64,000 nt of DNA from Macrosoma leucophasiata (GCA_036365455.1 JAWQUS010000017.1:62001-126000); one strand, 5' to 3'; positions 9,791-22,047 are shown, numbered from the stretch's first letter. Numbers and translations are program-made. Notes: a model not told the origin generated them from the sequence alone.

Positions 9791-12645
9791 TTAATTATTA
9801 GTGTCTATAGTAAAAAGGCTCTCAATATAACATTACTTAAGCTGGGATTTTTAAAATGTTCACAAAATGGTAAATCAATCGAATAAATCCAGTCTTGACA
9901 GCGATTGACTTCCCAACAACCGAATAGTTCCCTGCCAGACATTTTATTAAGAACGACGTCTCTACACGAAAATAGCCCAAAGTAAAGTACTTCACTTTGT
10001 CAGACGTCTATTTAAAACGGTGTCTGGTGTTATTTGTTTCGCAAGTTTTGTATGTGATTCTTTTTAAGTGGAACTACGCCACGCCTGTATTGTAAATCGT
10101 GTGAGTATAGATTGTCATATTTATCACTATCTTTCACATGATTGGATTCACTGGCTGTAAAGTTCGATCCTTCAGGAGCACCGATCTTCACGATGCCCTT
10201 CACGTCGCCAAAGACCGGAACAGATGGAGGGAAATAGTAAAGGAGAAAGTGTTTCGGAGGGGGAGTTACGACCCTCACCAATGAGGAACACGACGCGAGG
10301 AGGAGGAGAAGTATATAGCTTCACAAGTAAAGATACACAGGCTACAGTATATTACAGTACTTTAATACCGGCCTAAAAGTTCTGGATTTTTAGTAGATCT
10401 ACCTACATGTGCTCAAGTAATCACTTCTCTGGGATGAAAGCACTACTAGTAATATTATCTAGGTGGCGACTCCTCCGAATAACAACACCACTTCGGATAA
10501 GTCGACGCCTACTATTTGTAAAGAGTAACATTTCATCCGCGGATAAGATACATTTGCGGATGAGTTGTCACCTAAGTCTCTGCGTCTGCGTGGTTTTATG
10601 CCATTTTATAAGAGTTACATGGGCCTCTGCAACTTTATTTATGATAAAATATCACAATTTCAGTTTTATCTAGAGATTCATATTTGCAGCTGGGGTGCGA
10701 TCCTCGCGCCGCAACGTTCTCAAATGTTTAACTTTCCTAGACCCAGGAGAGGCATTGGAACCTTAATGTTTCTTGGAAATTCATATGGAGTGCAATAATA
10801 CCAAGATTTGTTTAGACCGGTAGTTTTTGTGTGATGCTTGAACAAACAGATAGACAGACAAAAAAAAATTTAATTACATATTTGTGTTCGGTATCGATCA
10901 AGTAACATCCCCTGGTATTTATTTTTTCAATATTTTTAATGTAAAGAATTTACACTTCTACAGTTCTATTATAAGTAAGTATAAATTATATAATATGTGA
11001 TACTGAAAACTGGATTCAGATTTTGTTTCCGAGTTGATATTAAATTTTTAATTTTAATTTAGTGGTGCCCGAATAAATCTATACATATACATCTCAAAAT
11101 ATTTGAAATATTAATTGAGCCCATATTCTTAAGGCATTCCTAAGCTGATGAACATTATTCAAATGACCAACATTTTAGCGTGAAGATGGATGCATACATA
11201 CTAACAATTTTACACACAGCACGAAACAGTAATGACCGCAATTGAACCAAGGCTCAGAATTGTCAAAAAAAATATTTTGTGTGCTTCATTTGCCCTTTTG
11301 TAACTTTTCCATAGACATTCACAAGTGATATTGCAGAACGAAGAGAGAAAAAACGAAAATATTTTTTATTTCTAGTAAGATTATACAACCGTTTTCGAAA
11401 AGTCGTAATAAATCATTAACCTAGACAGTAAATATTACGTAAAGTAAAACAGGTACAAAGTATATTAAAATAGAGATAAAAACTTACAGTAAAAATGTAC
11501 TGCAAAAATTTCAATTTCTTCCTTCCAAAAACAAGATATGAATTAAAATTAAAAAAAATTAAAAAAAATATTCGTCGAGTTCCAAAGAACTCTGCTAAGT
11601 AAATAACAGTCGCTACTGAGAAGAATTCCGCTACTTTAAACTTTTAACTTTTGTTTAATACAGGTTACAGTCATTCAAATCTAATAATCTAAACGTCCAA
11701 AGCAATATATTTGTATGAGTACAAATCAACAAGTATCCACTCTAAGATTCTAATATAAAATTTACATTGGTTGGTATACCAATGCACACGAAAATCTTTA
11801 ATGTTGTATTTTTAAACCAAAGCTTCTAAACTTGATTCCGTGAACAAGGGTTAAGTAAATAAGGTGACAAAAGAATTACAGGAAAAGGCGAGGTAAAGAT
11901 TAAAAGTGAAGAGTCCGTCAAACATCAAAATGTAGCAGGGTAACAGAACTGAGCAAGAATACGACAAACCAATTACATTATAATTCAATTCGGTCAAATA
12001 TTCAAATCAACAGAAGGCTGCGAGTGAGGCGGGGTGGCTCTTTGAGGAGGTACTTTGTTACTTGGTTACAAAATATTTTGTGAATCCTCTTCATCCCGTC
12101 GCACCTTATTTTGGACATAATGACGTTCCCTTGTTTTCCACGCTTTTTCGTTCCATTCCGAAAGGTAATTTAATTTCACTAATAGCTTTACAGCAAAATC
12201 TGGTGATAGGGAAATTCAATTTCGGTATTATTAATATCATAATTTAAAGCAGCTACCGTTCGTGACTTGGTTCGAGTAAAAATGTTCTGTCTTTTATATA
12301 GGTCATGGTCTACTTTTACGGGAAATTTGTCAAAAATACATGATGTGGTGTGGTTTTTGCATCAATGTCTAACAATGTTGGACATAAGAAACAATCGGGG
12401 AGTTAAACATAACTACATAGAAAGAAATAAGCTTCGTATTTTGTTTTATTGGCACACACAAAAACAATCCAGAATTCAAAGAATAGAAACAACATGTATG
12501 GAACAGAGATTCAAAGAAAAAATCAGATTTTGGTTCCGCGCGTCTGAGCCAAGAAAAACGGCACCTCAATGGCCCTAAATATCTTTGCATGCATATTTTT
12601 AATATGTTAAAATTAAATAAATATTTCCGTCGAATAAAATTTTAT
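9790..12645. other. no supported gene
   Basis: Nearly 2.9 kb of AT-rich DNA. Frames of 60-103 codons (for example 10030-10281 minus, 10407-10673 plus, 12267-12578 plus) have no recognisable domain. Nothing here is repeated elsewhere in the window that I can see. Confidence 0.45.
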
Positions 12646-12648
12646 ACC

Positions 12649-12691
12649 GTCCTCATTTGGGACAGTATAAAATACTGTCCCAAATGAGGAC
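12649..12691. repeat. 20-bp perfect inverted repeat, 3-nt loop
   Basis: The arms at 12649-12668 and 12672-12691 are exact complements, starting GTCCTCATTTGGGACAGTAT, around AAA. This is a strong hairpin without a T-run. Confidence 0.85.
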
Positions 12692-12699
12692 CGGGAGGA

Positions 12700-13265
12700 A
12701 TTTGTGTAAGTCATTATTATTCATACGTGCTATATTGTTAACTTTGATATGCGACAGATACTTATTGAAATATTTTTGGAGTTAATATAAAAATACGGAA
12801 TTTATTTCATCTGACGATGAGAGCTATTTCGGACGTTATAGCTTGTTTCGATAACATTATCCAAAATCGTCATCCTTGTTCAGTGCGACCAGACCAGAGA
12901 AAGCGTATCTCGATTGACATAATTTCGATAGGTACTTTTTAGTGCATTGCTACTTTTAACGCAACGTGAATATTATCATCGTTGAAGAAAATAGCAATGT
13001 ACTGCAAAGTGGCTCTCAAATTCAGAGATCACTCAGCGAGTTATCAGCCGTCGCTCAACTCATCACGTCGCCGCCGGCAACACAGTCGACTGCGAGCGTC
13101 ACTGTCAGTACTAACTCACTTCCCTGTCCTCCGTTCCCTGTTGCCGCTCTCTGAAAATTGCATCTATTCAATTTCGTAGTTTTGTGGCTAGTTTTACACA
13201 GACTCCTAGTTTAATAGTGAATATTTGCTACTATATAGGTTGAAATCATTTGAGTATATTGTCAT
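12700..13265. other. no supported gene
   Basis: Two overlapping plus-strand frames (12966-13154, 12982-13179) in different phases suggest chance openness. No motifs. Confidence 0.4.
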
Positions 13266-13269
13266 TGTG

Positions 13270-13372
13270 CTATATCCGGGCCGTACATTACTAACTACTA
13301 TTTAACGGCAAGTTGATCAGGTAATGCGGTAGCTGAAGCTCACTAAAGCTCTATCACTGGTATAAAAATAGA
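13270..13372 (+). repeat. family A repeat, 3' part
   Basis: GGGCCGTACATTACTAACTA, then ATTTAACGGCAAGTTGATCA and GGTAATGCGGTAG match the 3' half of family A. The terminal stem is degraded here. Confidence 0.65.
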
Positions 13373-13374
13373 AT

Positions 13375-15150
13375 AATGGTTTAAAATACAGCTTAAACAA
13401 TTATATATTCCAACTAGAAACATAGATTCTAACAAAAAAAAAATCGCACTAAAATGATCCCGCTGAACAATCTCGGTCCATATTTTAATCGAACCGGCTG
13501 CAGTTTTCCGCAATCCAAATATTTTTCAATTCATTCTTACTTTGAGCATAATCTAAGCGTTTGTGTTCCCGGATTTATTGGAATCAGTCTGACGTTCAAG
13601 GAATACTGAATGTACAAATATTTATAAAAATACTTTTTGTGGCGAAAACTAAATAGAGTAGAATAAGTTCAGACAGAATAAACACCCTAACGTAAATAAT
13701 GTGTTTATTACGTCTATTGATATAAAGTATTATAATTATTAGAACACTGTATTACTACAAACCACTACGTACTACGCTTCCATAGCGACAGTCATGTGCG
13801 CCCTCTACGACATAACCGTGTCATGACATGACATGTCTTGTTTTAGTCATGTCTACACCCACTGCGACGTGCGACGATCCCACGGGATAACGATTTTATA
13901 CTGTCATTGTTTGTCATTAAGACAAAGGCCACAACCTCTAAATATTATTTAGAAGCACAATTTTCAGACCATAATTCCTAAGATTTCACTTTTAACCAAA
14001 CAAACATGCTCTTAAAACACCGGTACCAACTGTCAATTAATTTCCAACGACAGTCCAAAATAGTGTTCTCGTGGGACCGACCGCAGCTGCAAAGTTGTTG
14101 AATTTCAATATTGATGAATATTTGAATTAATGACAACTGTCTAATTAAATCATCGTATGTGGACAGAATCTCCAACACTCCCAGCGCACCAATCATCAAA
14201 TCCAGAATCAAATACGTCACATACCTCCAGAAACTGCCGTCATTCATTATCCAGCCCTCAATACTTGTCTCAATTGTCACGAGAATTATTAATTGCCACT
14301 AGTTGAGATATATTCACGAGTTTGTACGAACGTTATGGCTTACCTCCACCGTACGCTGCGATCGTCTGAGGAGCATGATTTTATCATTTTGAAGATATTA
14401 CCTTTGAGAGTGCAGCGACGCTTTATTAAGTGTAATAAAGAAATGCTGACGGCGCGAACTCAGGGTTCGCACGTCAATAATAATTGCCCCATCGTCAGTC
14501 GCCCTACTGCCACGCAGTGCTGGGGTGCAGGCTCGCTATATTATAATGGAAATAAACGGAAATAAATATGAAAATGAACAAAACGTTATTGACGAACCGT
14601 GCTTGATTGCATGAATTTTGCTCACCCTCTCACATTATCTTAAATTAACAGCAAATAATATCGTAAAATATAGCCCTAATAGGTGATCTGCATGTTAATT
14701 TGCGACTCACATAAAAGTCCAGTTCTCAGGGACTCAATTCTAATGAACACATTGATGTAAACACGTTCGTTCTTCCTCATTATGTTTGGCGAGGTTTTGA
14801 GGATTTAAGCAAAAAAGTTGTAATGTTGCCCATCACTAATAATAACGCAACTCCATTGAAAGTTCAATTATAAGCATTATATCCAATAAACCGATCGGTA
14901 TTCTAATGGACCCAACATTGAATCAAAGCAAACGTCCAGGACTAGACATAATTCGAGTGCAATTGTATGGCACTTGACATTATATAGAGCGGAGTATATA
15001 GTTCTACTTTCTTTCAGATTCTTGGCGAAAGAAGGGGCTTTATTGAAGAGATATTGTCGAACGACGGATATGAAGCTGTCTGTAGCGCGGGACTGCGAGA
15101 ATTAATATTAAAATGTGTATAATTCACATACTATTATGTGACTCTGTTAA
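13375..15150. other. no confirmed gene; one candidate frame noted separately
   Basis: AT-rich DNA. Apart from the minus-strand frame at 13978-14280, the plus-strand frame 14293-14565 has no motif. No repeat family of this window is seen here. Confidence 0.4.
13978..14280 (-). CDS. hypothetical 100-codon frame, unknown
   Basis: I do not recognise this protein. It is an open frame with a hydrophobic stretch (residues about 19-41, YVTYLILDLMIGALGVLEIL core) and a few cysteines, so a membrane-type exon is conceivable. CTGGAG followed by GTATGTG on the minus strand (about 14220) looks like a splice donor and would end an exon after a short coding run, which conflicts with the full frame. There is no neighbouring exon, promoter or duplicate to support it. 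It is most likely a chance frame. Confidence 0.15.
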   Translation of the reverse strand: MTIETSIEGWIMNDGSFWRYVTYLILDLMIGALGVLEILSTYDDLIRQLSLIQIFINIEIQQLCSCGRSHENTILDCRWKLIDSWYRCFKSMFVWLKVKS

Positions 15151-15204
15151 TATACCGCACTGTACATAGATTGCTCTATAGCAATCTATGCACGGTGCGG
15201 TATA
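15151..15204. repeat. 24-bp near-perfect inverted repeat
   Basis: 15151-15174 (begins TATACCGCACTGTACATAGA) pairs with 15181-15204 with two differences, around a 6-nt loop. It has the form of a small foldback element or its relic. Confidence 0.8.
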
Positions 15205-15505
15205 ATACTATCAATATGCATTGCCAAGAATGACATGAGTTGAAATAATACGAGTATCATTATCGTAGGATAAGTCAAATCGCAATTATTATTGGCTTGA
15301 TAAAATGGCCCCGAAATAGGAGTAATAACAACTAAGGTCTGAGGGTGGCAACACTGGTTTGATGTCTATAGGCTTCAATAATTACAGTTTTCGATATTTT
15401 ACTCAACCAACATAGTATCAATGATGTTTAACTAGGTGTGGAATATTTTATACGATGTTAGAGGAATGCGAGTTTCAGTCGTACTTCGACAGTTCTTTGT
15501 TTTTA
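15205..15505. other. no supported feature
   Basis: AT-rich sequence, nothing recognised. Confidence 0.4.
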
Positions 15506-15506
15506 G

Positions 15507-15953
15507 GGTTCCGTACCTAAAAAGTAAAAACGGGACCCCATTACTAAGCCTCCGCTGCCTGTCTGTCTATCTGTCACCACGCTGTATCTCATGAACCGTG
15601 ATAGCTAGAAGGCTGAAATTTTCACAAATTATGTACGAGTATTAATGTTGCTATAACAACAAATAATAAAAAATAAAATATTTTTTTTTGTATTATTGCT
15701 CAATATTAAAATAACAGTAGCAGGTAGACGATTCAAATTTCCACAGAATATTTTGCTGTATATTACCTTTCAAGTTAAAATAAAAATAAAGTGAATATTA
15801 AAGGGGGGCCTATCATACAACAAACGTATTTTTTAGTCTATGTTAATATAAAGGTAGAAACTTAAATGTAACAAACGTGATTTTTTTTTATAGATGATGG
15901 TTTGGAACTTTTCGTGCGCGATTCCAGCTCGCACTTGGCCGCTTTTTACAGTT
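15507..15953 (+). repeat. family C repeat, about 445 bp
   Basis: It starts AGGGTTCCGTACCTAAAAAG, passes through CTGTCTGTCTATCTGTCACC, and ends with GTGCGCGATTCCAGCTCGCA then CTTGGCCGCTTTTT. Related segments lie at 7987-8646 and 23735-23870 and a short piece near 51848. This is a familiar type of dispersed lepidopteran repeat (from memory); no coding capacity. Confidence 0.75.
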
Positions 15954-15959
15954 TAAACT

Positions 15960-17115
15960 CTTTAAAACTTCGAAACTTGTAGTCAAAGTCACAGTTCACA
16001 CTAAATGATTCTGAAACTTCAGAGACGGCCCCTAACAAGTAAATTGATAACATAAATCTTTTAAACATGTCAATCGAATTAAAGCAAGCCTTTGAGCAGT
16101 CTCTTTCGGCAAAGATGAAAGAGACTCACGGAAACTTCGGTCGAAGAGCGAGTACCTTTGAACATTCTTTCCGATTACTGGGAATTAAAATGTTTCATTA
16201 AATCCTTAAGGATATTTGAATCCTTAAGCGTCGTATTCCAATATATAAAGTAATTTCACGTCTTTTAAAGTTATAATTGTTTAAGCATCAGTCTGCTGAA
16301 ACTTAAACTAAATAGTATAATATATGTAATCCAATGGGGATTAGGAATAATTAAGCTACAGAAATAGGAAAAAGCAAACAACAAAATACATTTTTGTAAT
16401 AAATAATGAAGTGTGAGTAAACTTAGAGCTCGTAAAATTCAAAGGTCTACGGGATTCTTTTGCATTATCAGGTTACAAATTACCTATAATTAATGATTTA
16501 TGGTAATAATTGAACAGGTTTTTATAATACTTAATTTATACATAAAATTTTACCGATTAAGCACCAAATGTTTCTAAATCATTTCTCTGGAAAAATATCG
16601 ATGAAGAAAGCGTCACCCCAAGATAAATTTAATTAGAACAAGACTCTTACAATAACTAGCACACGCGGAGTTGGGGCCAATTTGTAATAAATGTAGTAGT
16701 AGTAGTATAATTATTAGGTACATATGTTTAAAAAATTGTGCTGTTCATGTACATTGTTACAAATAAACATTTCTTTCTTTCTTTCTTTCAATGTTGTTCC
16801 AGTCATTTATTGTGAGTATTGGAAACATGAAAAAGGTACAATTAAATCGGGGATCAGTGGGCTTGAGGCGAAAGCCCTACTGTTGTAACGCGGACACTGA
16901 GCAGAACCACAGCTGTTGAGCCCACTCGGCTTTGCATTTAGCATTTGAAAGACGGACGCAGAATATTCCATCTAAAATACTTAATCTCCCATTAAGTTGT
17001 AATAATATTATATAATTCGATCACAAATAATTACTGATGGGAGAATTCCAGTGATCCAGTGTCGGAAGGGTAGGCAGAGATAAATAAAAATTTAGCTGAG
17101 GCGTGCTACACCTGC
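15960..17115. other. no supported gene; small simple repeats
   Basis: A TTTC tract lies at about 16775-16798 and GTAGTAGTAGTA near 16694. A 9-bp hairpin (AGTCTCTTT/AAAGAGACT) is near 16098. No coding signal. Confidence 0.45.
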
Positions 17116-17121
17116 TGCGCC

Positions 17122-17237
17122 CAGCGGCACAGCGACACAGCGGCACAGAGGCACAGAGGCACAGCGGTACAGCGGCACAGAGGTACAGCGGCAAAGCGGT
17201 ACAGCGGCACAGCGGTACAGCGGCACAGCGGTACAGC
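17122..17237 (+). repeat. 8-bp minisatellite, about 14.5 units
   Basis: The unit is CAGCGGCA or CAGCGGTA, often alternating so that a 16-bp higher-order period appears in the second half; a few units read CAGAGGCA. Because 8 is not a multiple of 3, both strands translate into an 8-residue repeat, which explains the open frames 17103-17345 (plus) and 17106-17411 (minus). Those are not credible genes. Confidence 0.9.
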
Positions 17238-17289
17238 GACCGGGGCCGTCACGTGGTTATCACTCGGACGCACATTCCTTATCAATTCT

Positions 17290-17335
17290 GCCAAAAGACA
17301 CCCTCTACTGGACGAAAGCCTTTTCCAAATGTGAT
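17290..17335 (-). pseudogene. LINE C-terminal scrap
   Basis: On the minus strand the codons read LEKAFVQ, stop, RVSFG. This resembles the GEAFVQQWT.FG end of the LINE family at 38974-40300 and 49671-50243. It is very short, so confidence is limited. Confidence 0.45.
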
Positions 17336-17360
17336 GTGTCATTAGGGGAGTATATGTCAT

Positions 17361-17668
17361 ATGAGTTTGTTGGGTAGCAGAGTTCTTCTCAGTAGTGACT
17401 GCACTTCGCACTCTGCTGTGTGTGAATAATCTTGATCTTGACGAATATTTTTTTCTTTTTCTTCATTTATCATCATTGAAGGAATTGAAAAATTTTGTGA
17501 TTATTATGTTTTAACCAAGTAGTTTAAATTCAAATTTTTAATTTACTATTAATATATGATTTTGCTTTTACTATATGTAATGGTTATTCGCTCTAGGTAT
17601 TTTATGATTTATTGACGTTTTGAAAGTATCTGTAAAGATCTATTCGAAATAAAAATATTTTCTATTTC
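17361..17668 (+). mobile_element. retroposon family R, 3' half
   Basis: It matches the copy at 22650-23092 and the reverse of 56830-57439: GAGTTTGTTGGGTAGCAGAG, GAAGGAATTGAAAAATTT, and an end at TATTCGAAATAAA. It is diverged and 5'-truncated relative to the 56.8-kb copy. Confidence 0.75.
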
Positions 17669-17669
17669 T

Positions 17670-18020
17670 ATTTCAATCGCCTGCTCCACTCCGCTAATGC
17701 GGGTTGACGATTGCAGTGGCCGCCATTTCATCGCGCTCTCCATGCTGTTGAGACCTAGTTTTAATTATAATGGACGTAAACTGTTGGTACCACTTAACAC
17801 AAAAGGTCCGTGGGCGAGCCCAGACAATATTTCTAGGTAATTAATTAATTTTTCCTCGCTCCTTTACTCACTTTATTCCCTGTGATAATGCGATGTTCTC
17901 ATTATATGTAATCAATTTATGTGTCTTTAATATTAATTTTGTATGCCTGTTCTTAAATGAATAATACAAACGTTTAAAGAAGAAACGATATAAAAATACA
18001 AACTTGGATAATTAAAAAAA
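17670..18020. other. no supported feature
   Basis: Nothing recognised. Confidence 0.4.
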
Positions 18021-18021
18021 A

Positions 18022-18085
18022 CGAATTCGGGCAGGATTTGAACTTATGATCTCTGGATTTATAATCCAGTGCCTGCATAGTTGTT
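18022..18085 (-). mobile_element. tRNA-like SINE head or tRNA relic
   Basis: On the minus strand there is a perfect 5-bp anticodon-type stem (CTGGA/TCCAG) with a 7-nt loop TTATAAA, followed by AAGTTCAAATCCTGC, a B-box-like arm. No 7-bp acceptor stem can be closed, so it is not a functional tRNA as read. It is probably the head of a SINE. Confidence 0.55.
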
Positions 18086-18089
18086 AGTC

Positions 18090-18560
18090 ACTTACATAGG
18101 ATGTTAAGTTTTATGCACTAAACGATATGCATTGAGTAATCTTCTTAATCTTCTGATAAATTGAGTAGTAAATACACAGAATACAGTCTTTCAGGTCGTG
18201 ATGAACTGCAAGTGAATTTACTCAACAAAACAACGTTCATAAGCTACGACATATTTATTTTTAAGCTATTGCATAGTTTCTATCGCGGGCCTTGAGCGTG
18301 GAGACCGAATCCAGAAATTCCGTAACGAAAATAACCTAACACCCCCCACTCCGACCGGCACAGCGGTGATACTTTTTAGTTTTGCCATCTATCGATGAAT
18401 AGCAAAACTTTTGATGACTTTTATTTGAAATATCACGCTTCTCTCTTTAGTTCAGCAACTCGCCTCAAGGTGGCATTGGTTGTATCGGCTCAAAAAGTTG
18501 AATTAATATCAAAGAAAAACAAAGGAAAAAATACTGCATAAATAAAATAAACAAATATTT
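18090..18560. other. no supported gene
   Basis: Nothing recognised apart from a short C-rich patch near 18345. Confidence 0.4.
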
Positions 18561-18563
18561 ATA

Positions 18564-18648
18564 ACTAGCTGTGCCCGCGACTTCGTCCAAGTGAGAAAAA
18601 ATATGGTTGTTCAGTATCTACCCGGACGAAGCCGTGGGCGTAGCTAGT
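18564..18648. mobile_element. short element with ACTAGCT inverted ends
   Basis: 18564-18588 (ACTAGCTGTGCCCGCGACTT...) pairs with 18624-18648 with four mismatches in 25. An end of the same sort occurs near 41325-41352 (AAAGTCGCAGGCACAGCTAG). I recall CCCGCGACTTCGTCC-type ends as widespread in Lepidoptera; the class is not certain. Confidence 0.6.
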
Positions 18649-18654
18649 ATAAAA

Positions 18655-19300
18655 GTAGCCTAAGGTACTCCTTATTACATCAGCTATCTGCCAGTGAAAG
18701 TCCCGTCAAAATCGAAGACACTCAAATTCTATATAATCACTCGATTTTATTTTATAGTATGTATTTACCGCGATAAAAGCTGGGACTGAATCTTCTGTGT
18801 ACATTTCAAGAGTGAACAGCATAAACGTAAGAATGCATTGGCTTTATAACTTTAGAATACAAACCGCGGCTGGAGCTGGAGGACAAACGAATGTTTATGA
18901 AATGAAAAGAACCGCTTAACATCTAAAGCCGTCTGCTTATCAAGAAATCAGTGATCATCCGGCGCCCGGCCTCCCAGTGAAGCCTATTCACCTTACAGCG
19001 AACCTTTGTATGCCCGTCAAATATTCAAATTCTCTGTCCATAATTTATTTCTCGACTGCGTCCCGGTCCTTAACGGATTGTTTGCTAACCGGGACGACTT
19101 TTTATTAAAATGGCCGTCCGTTTGGCAGTACTAATTGCTCACAATACGCACCTTTCCAATGAATATTTATTCAGCAGACCTCTAATGCTTTGTTTTGCCT
19201 AAAATTAGGTAGGTAGGATAAAAATTATAATTAGAATTGGAACGAGTTTTTTATAATCTCAATAATTTGGCAATATGTAGTTGTGCTAGTCATAATAAAT
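18655..19300. other. no supported gene
   Basis: Nothing recognised. Confidence 0.4.
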
Positions 19301-19301
19301 T

Positions 19302-20252
19302 TATTTGATAACTTTGATTATATACACGTCTAGATGGAGCATCTAAGTTCATAAGCGTCCAAAAAAATATCAGTTAACTGTTGGCTCATAGCGTCGCTCA
19401 GTAGCGATACTCACATTGTAACGTAAACACGTCCACGTCTATGCTTTCATTATGACAATTTGCGCTATTTAAGTGTGCCGAAATTACAAAAGAAGAATGA
19501 AAACATCCAAAAATATTTCTTATTATCGGTAACTACACTTTCCATAGTCCTAAATGTATCCCAGAATTAAATCAACAATATTTAATTTTACGTCGCATTT
19601 GTACGATTCATTGAACGCCATGTTTACTGTGTTGCCAGTTTTTGATTTGAAATCTTCCTAGAGAAATAAGAAGTTACAAAATAAAATCTATGTATAATAT
19701 ATGTTTAATGTACCTATATTTATTTTAATAACATTATTTTAATAACCTCCGAAGGAAAAAGAGGGGTGTTCTAAGTTTGACGTGTGTATCTGTTTGTGGG
19801 TTTGTAAATTCCCAACTAGTGGATCAATTCCAGATTTTGATTTTGTTCCTAAAAATGTACTTATTTTTCTCCACGATAAAAGCAATTTACGCTAAGAACA
19901 AATAACTAACAACGAACAACTTAAGCTAATACACGTACCAATACAAATTAAAAATAACTAAAAACGAATAACTAAAGCTACTGTGAGACGACCCGACGAA
20001 TATCGTAATATTATTATGTCATACATTATGAAAAAATTGAACTCGACTTAGGCTAATTTTCCCTATTTTTAGGAGAAAATGTCATAAGCAAGTAACATTT
20101 TCACCAGTTGAGTAGTGTGTGTAAAGCTAATAAAATATACATACTAGTGTGTGTTACACGCACACAAGGATTTTCGAATTGGGAAATTGTTTTTGCAGCG
20201 TTTGTAAGGCGACGCTTCATCTAGACGTGTATATAATCAAAGTTTGATAAAT
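19302..20252. mobile_element. DNA transposon-like element with ~40-bp inverted ends
   Basis: The left end at 19302-19340 contains TTGATTATATACACGTCTAG; the right end at 20213-20252 contains its complement CTAGACGTGTATATAATCAA, with the pairing extending outward to TTATTTGATAAC/GTTTGATAAAT. The interior (~870 bp) has no long frame, so this would be a non-autonomous or decayed element. It includes a CCGAAGGAAAAAGAGGGGTG patch near 19748. No clear target duplication. Confidence 0.7.
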
Positions 20253-20254
20253 AC

Positions 20255-20670
20255 AAATATAAAACATTCTCGGGACATCTTAGTTCTCGTGAATAATGAA
20301 GTATGTGCGTTAACACCTCTTAAACTCTATTTAACAATACTATTATTCAGTTGCTTAATCTAAAACGTAACGATTAACATTGTTTGAAAGAGAATCCGTA
20401 CGAACAGTTATAGCAAGATACCTTAACTTCTGAAAATGAGGGTTCAACAATATCGCTCACAAAATACAATATTACGTTGTGCACACATCCTTATATAAAG
20501 GTGTGTAGGTATGTACACGAGTGTGAGCACGAGTGGAGGCCAAACAGTTTGCGATGTGCATACATTAAAAACCATCTCACACACTGCACACACTCGTGGA
20601 TTGCTCGAGGGTAAGTATGTATCCATAAGACCGTGACACGGTTGGTCGAATATTAATCATCACTTTACAA
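20255..20670. other. no supported gene
   Basis: The minus-strand frame 20444-20626 has no motif. Confidence 0.4.
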
Positions 20671-20671
20671 A

Positions 20672-20968
20672 GTCTGCCCCAAAGACGCCCACAACAGTGC
20701 TGTGCATCATTAGAGGAGAATATGCCATAATCGCCACGCTTGGCACGCTAGGCACGCTTGGCAGGCGGATTGGCGATCGCAATGCCTGTAGTTTTATCGC
20801 GGAACGTTGCTGCCCCCCGCGTTATACGAGTATTTGCTACCGTCTATTGAAATGGTTTGACGGCCACTGTTTAGTTGGCTAACTGCACTAGCGGAAGAAT
20901 TCTCTTCCAGTAGAAGAAAATTCTTCCGCTAGTGGGCGGTGGGGTCGTCACGTCCCAACGCCAGTGAA
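20672..20968 (+). repeat. family B repeat, near full length
   Basis: It aligns along its length with the reverse of 44574-44850 (AAAGACGCCCACAACAGT at one end, GTCACGTCCCAACGCC at the other). A strong stem-loop is present: 20886-20901 (CACTAGCGGAAGAATT) pairs exactly with 20919-20934 across 17 nt. Other copies keep a weaker version. Class unknown. Confidence 0.8.
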
Positions 20969-20969
20969 T

Positions 20970-21790
20970 GTTAATATTTTTTGTGATAAAAAACCATACA
21001 GTGGCCAAACAAGCCACTTTATGGGTGAGTTTCGCCTCTGTCGGAAAATGCATTAAAACATAAGTATTTAATTCATTAATTTAATTGTATGCTAATCTAA
21101 TGTCTTGCAGTTGTAGTAGTTTTGACCACGCGGTGGTGGGGAAGAGCAACCAGGAGCCGTGGTGCAGACTTCAAGTGTGGTGAGCGGCTTGCATACTACC
21201 CTTAGGTGGTCTATTCTGGTATTGAATTTGGAGGGTTTTTCACGTCATTATTCCGGTCAAGATCCCGCATGGTGTGGATTATTTATTCATCCCTCCCACT
21301 GTTGTTCTCATCAGGCCATTTAAACAAGAGTTGTAGGGAAAACTAGTCTCTTTAAGATGGTGAATTAGTTTAACTCTCATAGACGTTTATTTCAGATTTA
21401 AAATACTATTTTAACTCAAAATAATCTTTGAGAGGCGAGAGTTGGCAGCGTTATTGCGTACGACGGATCAATGATCAAATTCTTACACACTTATCAAGAT
21501 CTCAACGTGAAACAGAAACACTGATCGTTTTAAATAGAAATGCTTTTCGTATTTGTGCTGTGCGCATGATTTTTGTGTTTTTCATGGCATATTCAAAAAC
21601 TAATGCACAGTAGTCTTCGCAAGCTTCCGAACTAGGTTCGAATCCCGGAAATAGGTAAGAGCCACTGGGTTTTCTATTTTCTTTGGCAGTTTCTCAGAGT
21701 CGAAAAAAATACAATAGAATGCCGTACTAATAGCCCATCACTAAAATGTCTCTTAAGTGTATGTAAAACACACCTGCTACGTGGAAAATA
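20970..21790. other. no supported gene; a B-box-like site
   Basis: GGTTCGAATCCC near 21641 is a good B box of a tRNA-headed SINE, but no matching A box is clear. The block about 21120-21330 is relatively GC-rich and unassigned. Confidence 0.4.
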
Positions 21791-21794
21791 ACGT

Positions 21795-22045
21795 AACTGG
21801 TGATAAAGATCTAATAACTCGAGGGTGTAGGCACCACTGCATTACCTAATCAATCTGTTCCTAAATGGTAATACAGCACCATCGATCGTGTTCCGGTTAG
21901 ATGGTAATGTATGACCCCGTAATAAATATCTCAGTGCCAAAACATCTTATGCCTCAGGGGCAATGCATCTGCATTTTGATGTAAGGTCAGATGACTATAG
22001 AGTGCAGTATTCACTTACCATCAATGTAAACTGCATGCTTGCTTG
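21795..22045 (-). repeat. family A repeat, diverged copy
   Basis: In reverse it runs from GTAGGCACCACTGCATTACC through GTGTTCCGGTTAGATGGTAA to AACTGCATGCTTGCTTGC. The terminal stem-loop is mostly lost. Confidence 0.75.
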
Positions 22046-22047
22046 CT

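Noticed and set aside
12369..12590. Overlapping plus and minus frames near 12.4 kb
   Set aside because: No domain on either strand and no other support.
17103..17411. Open frames on both strands around 17.1-17.4 kb
   Set aside because: They are translations of an 8-bp minisatellite, which gives an 8-residue repeat in several frames.
18022..18085. Candidate tRNA gene with loop TTATAAA
   Set aside because: Only the anticodon and part of the T arm fold; no acceptor stem.
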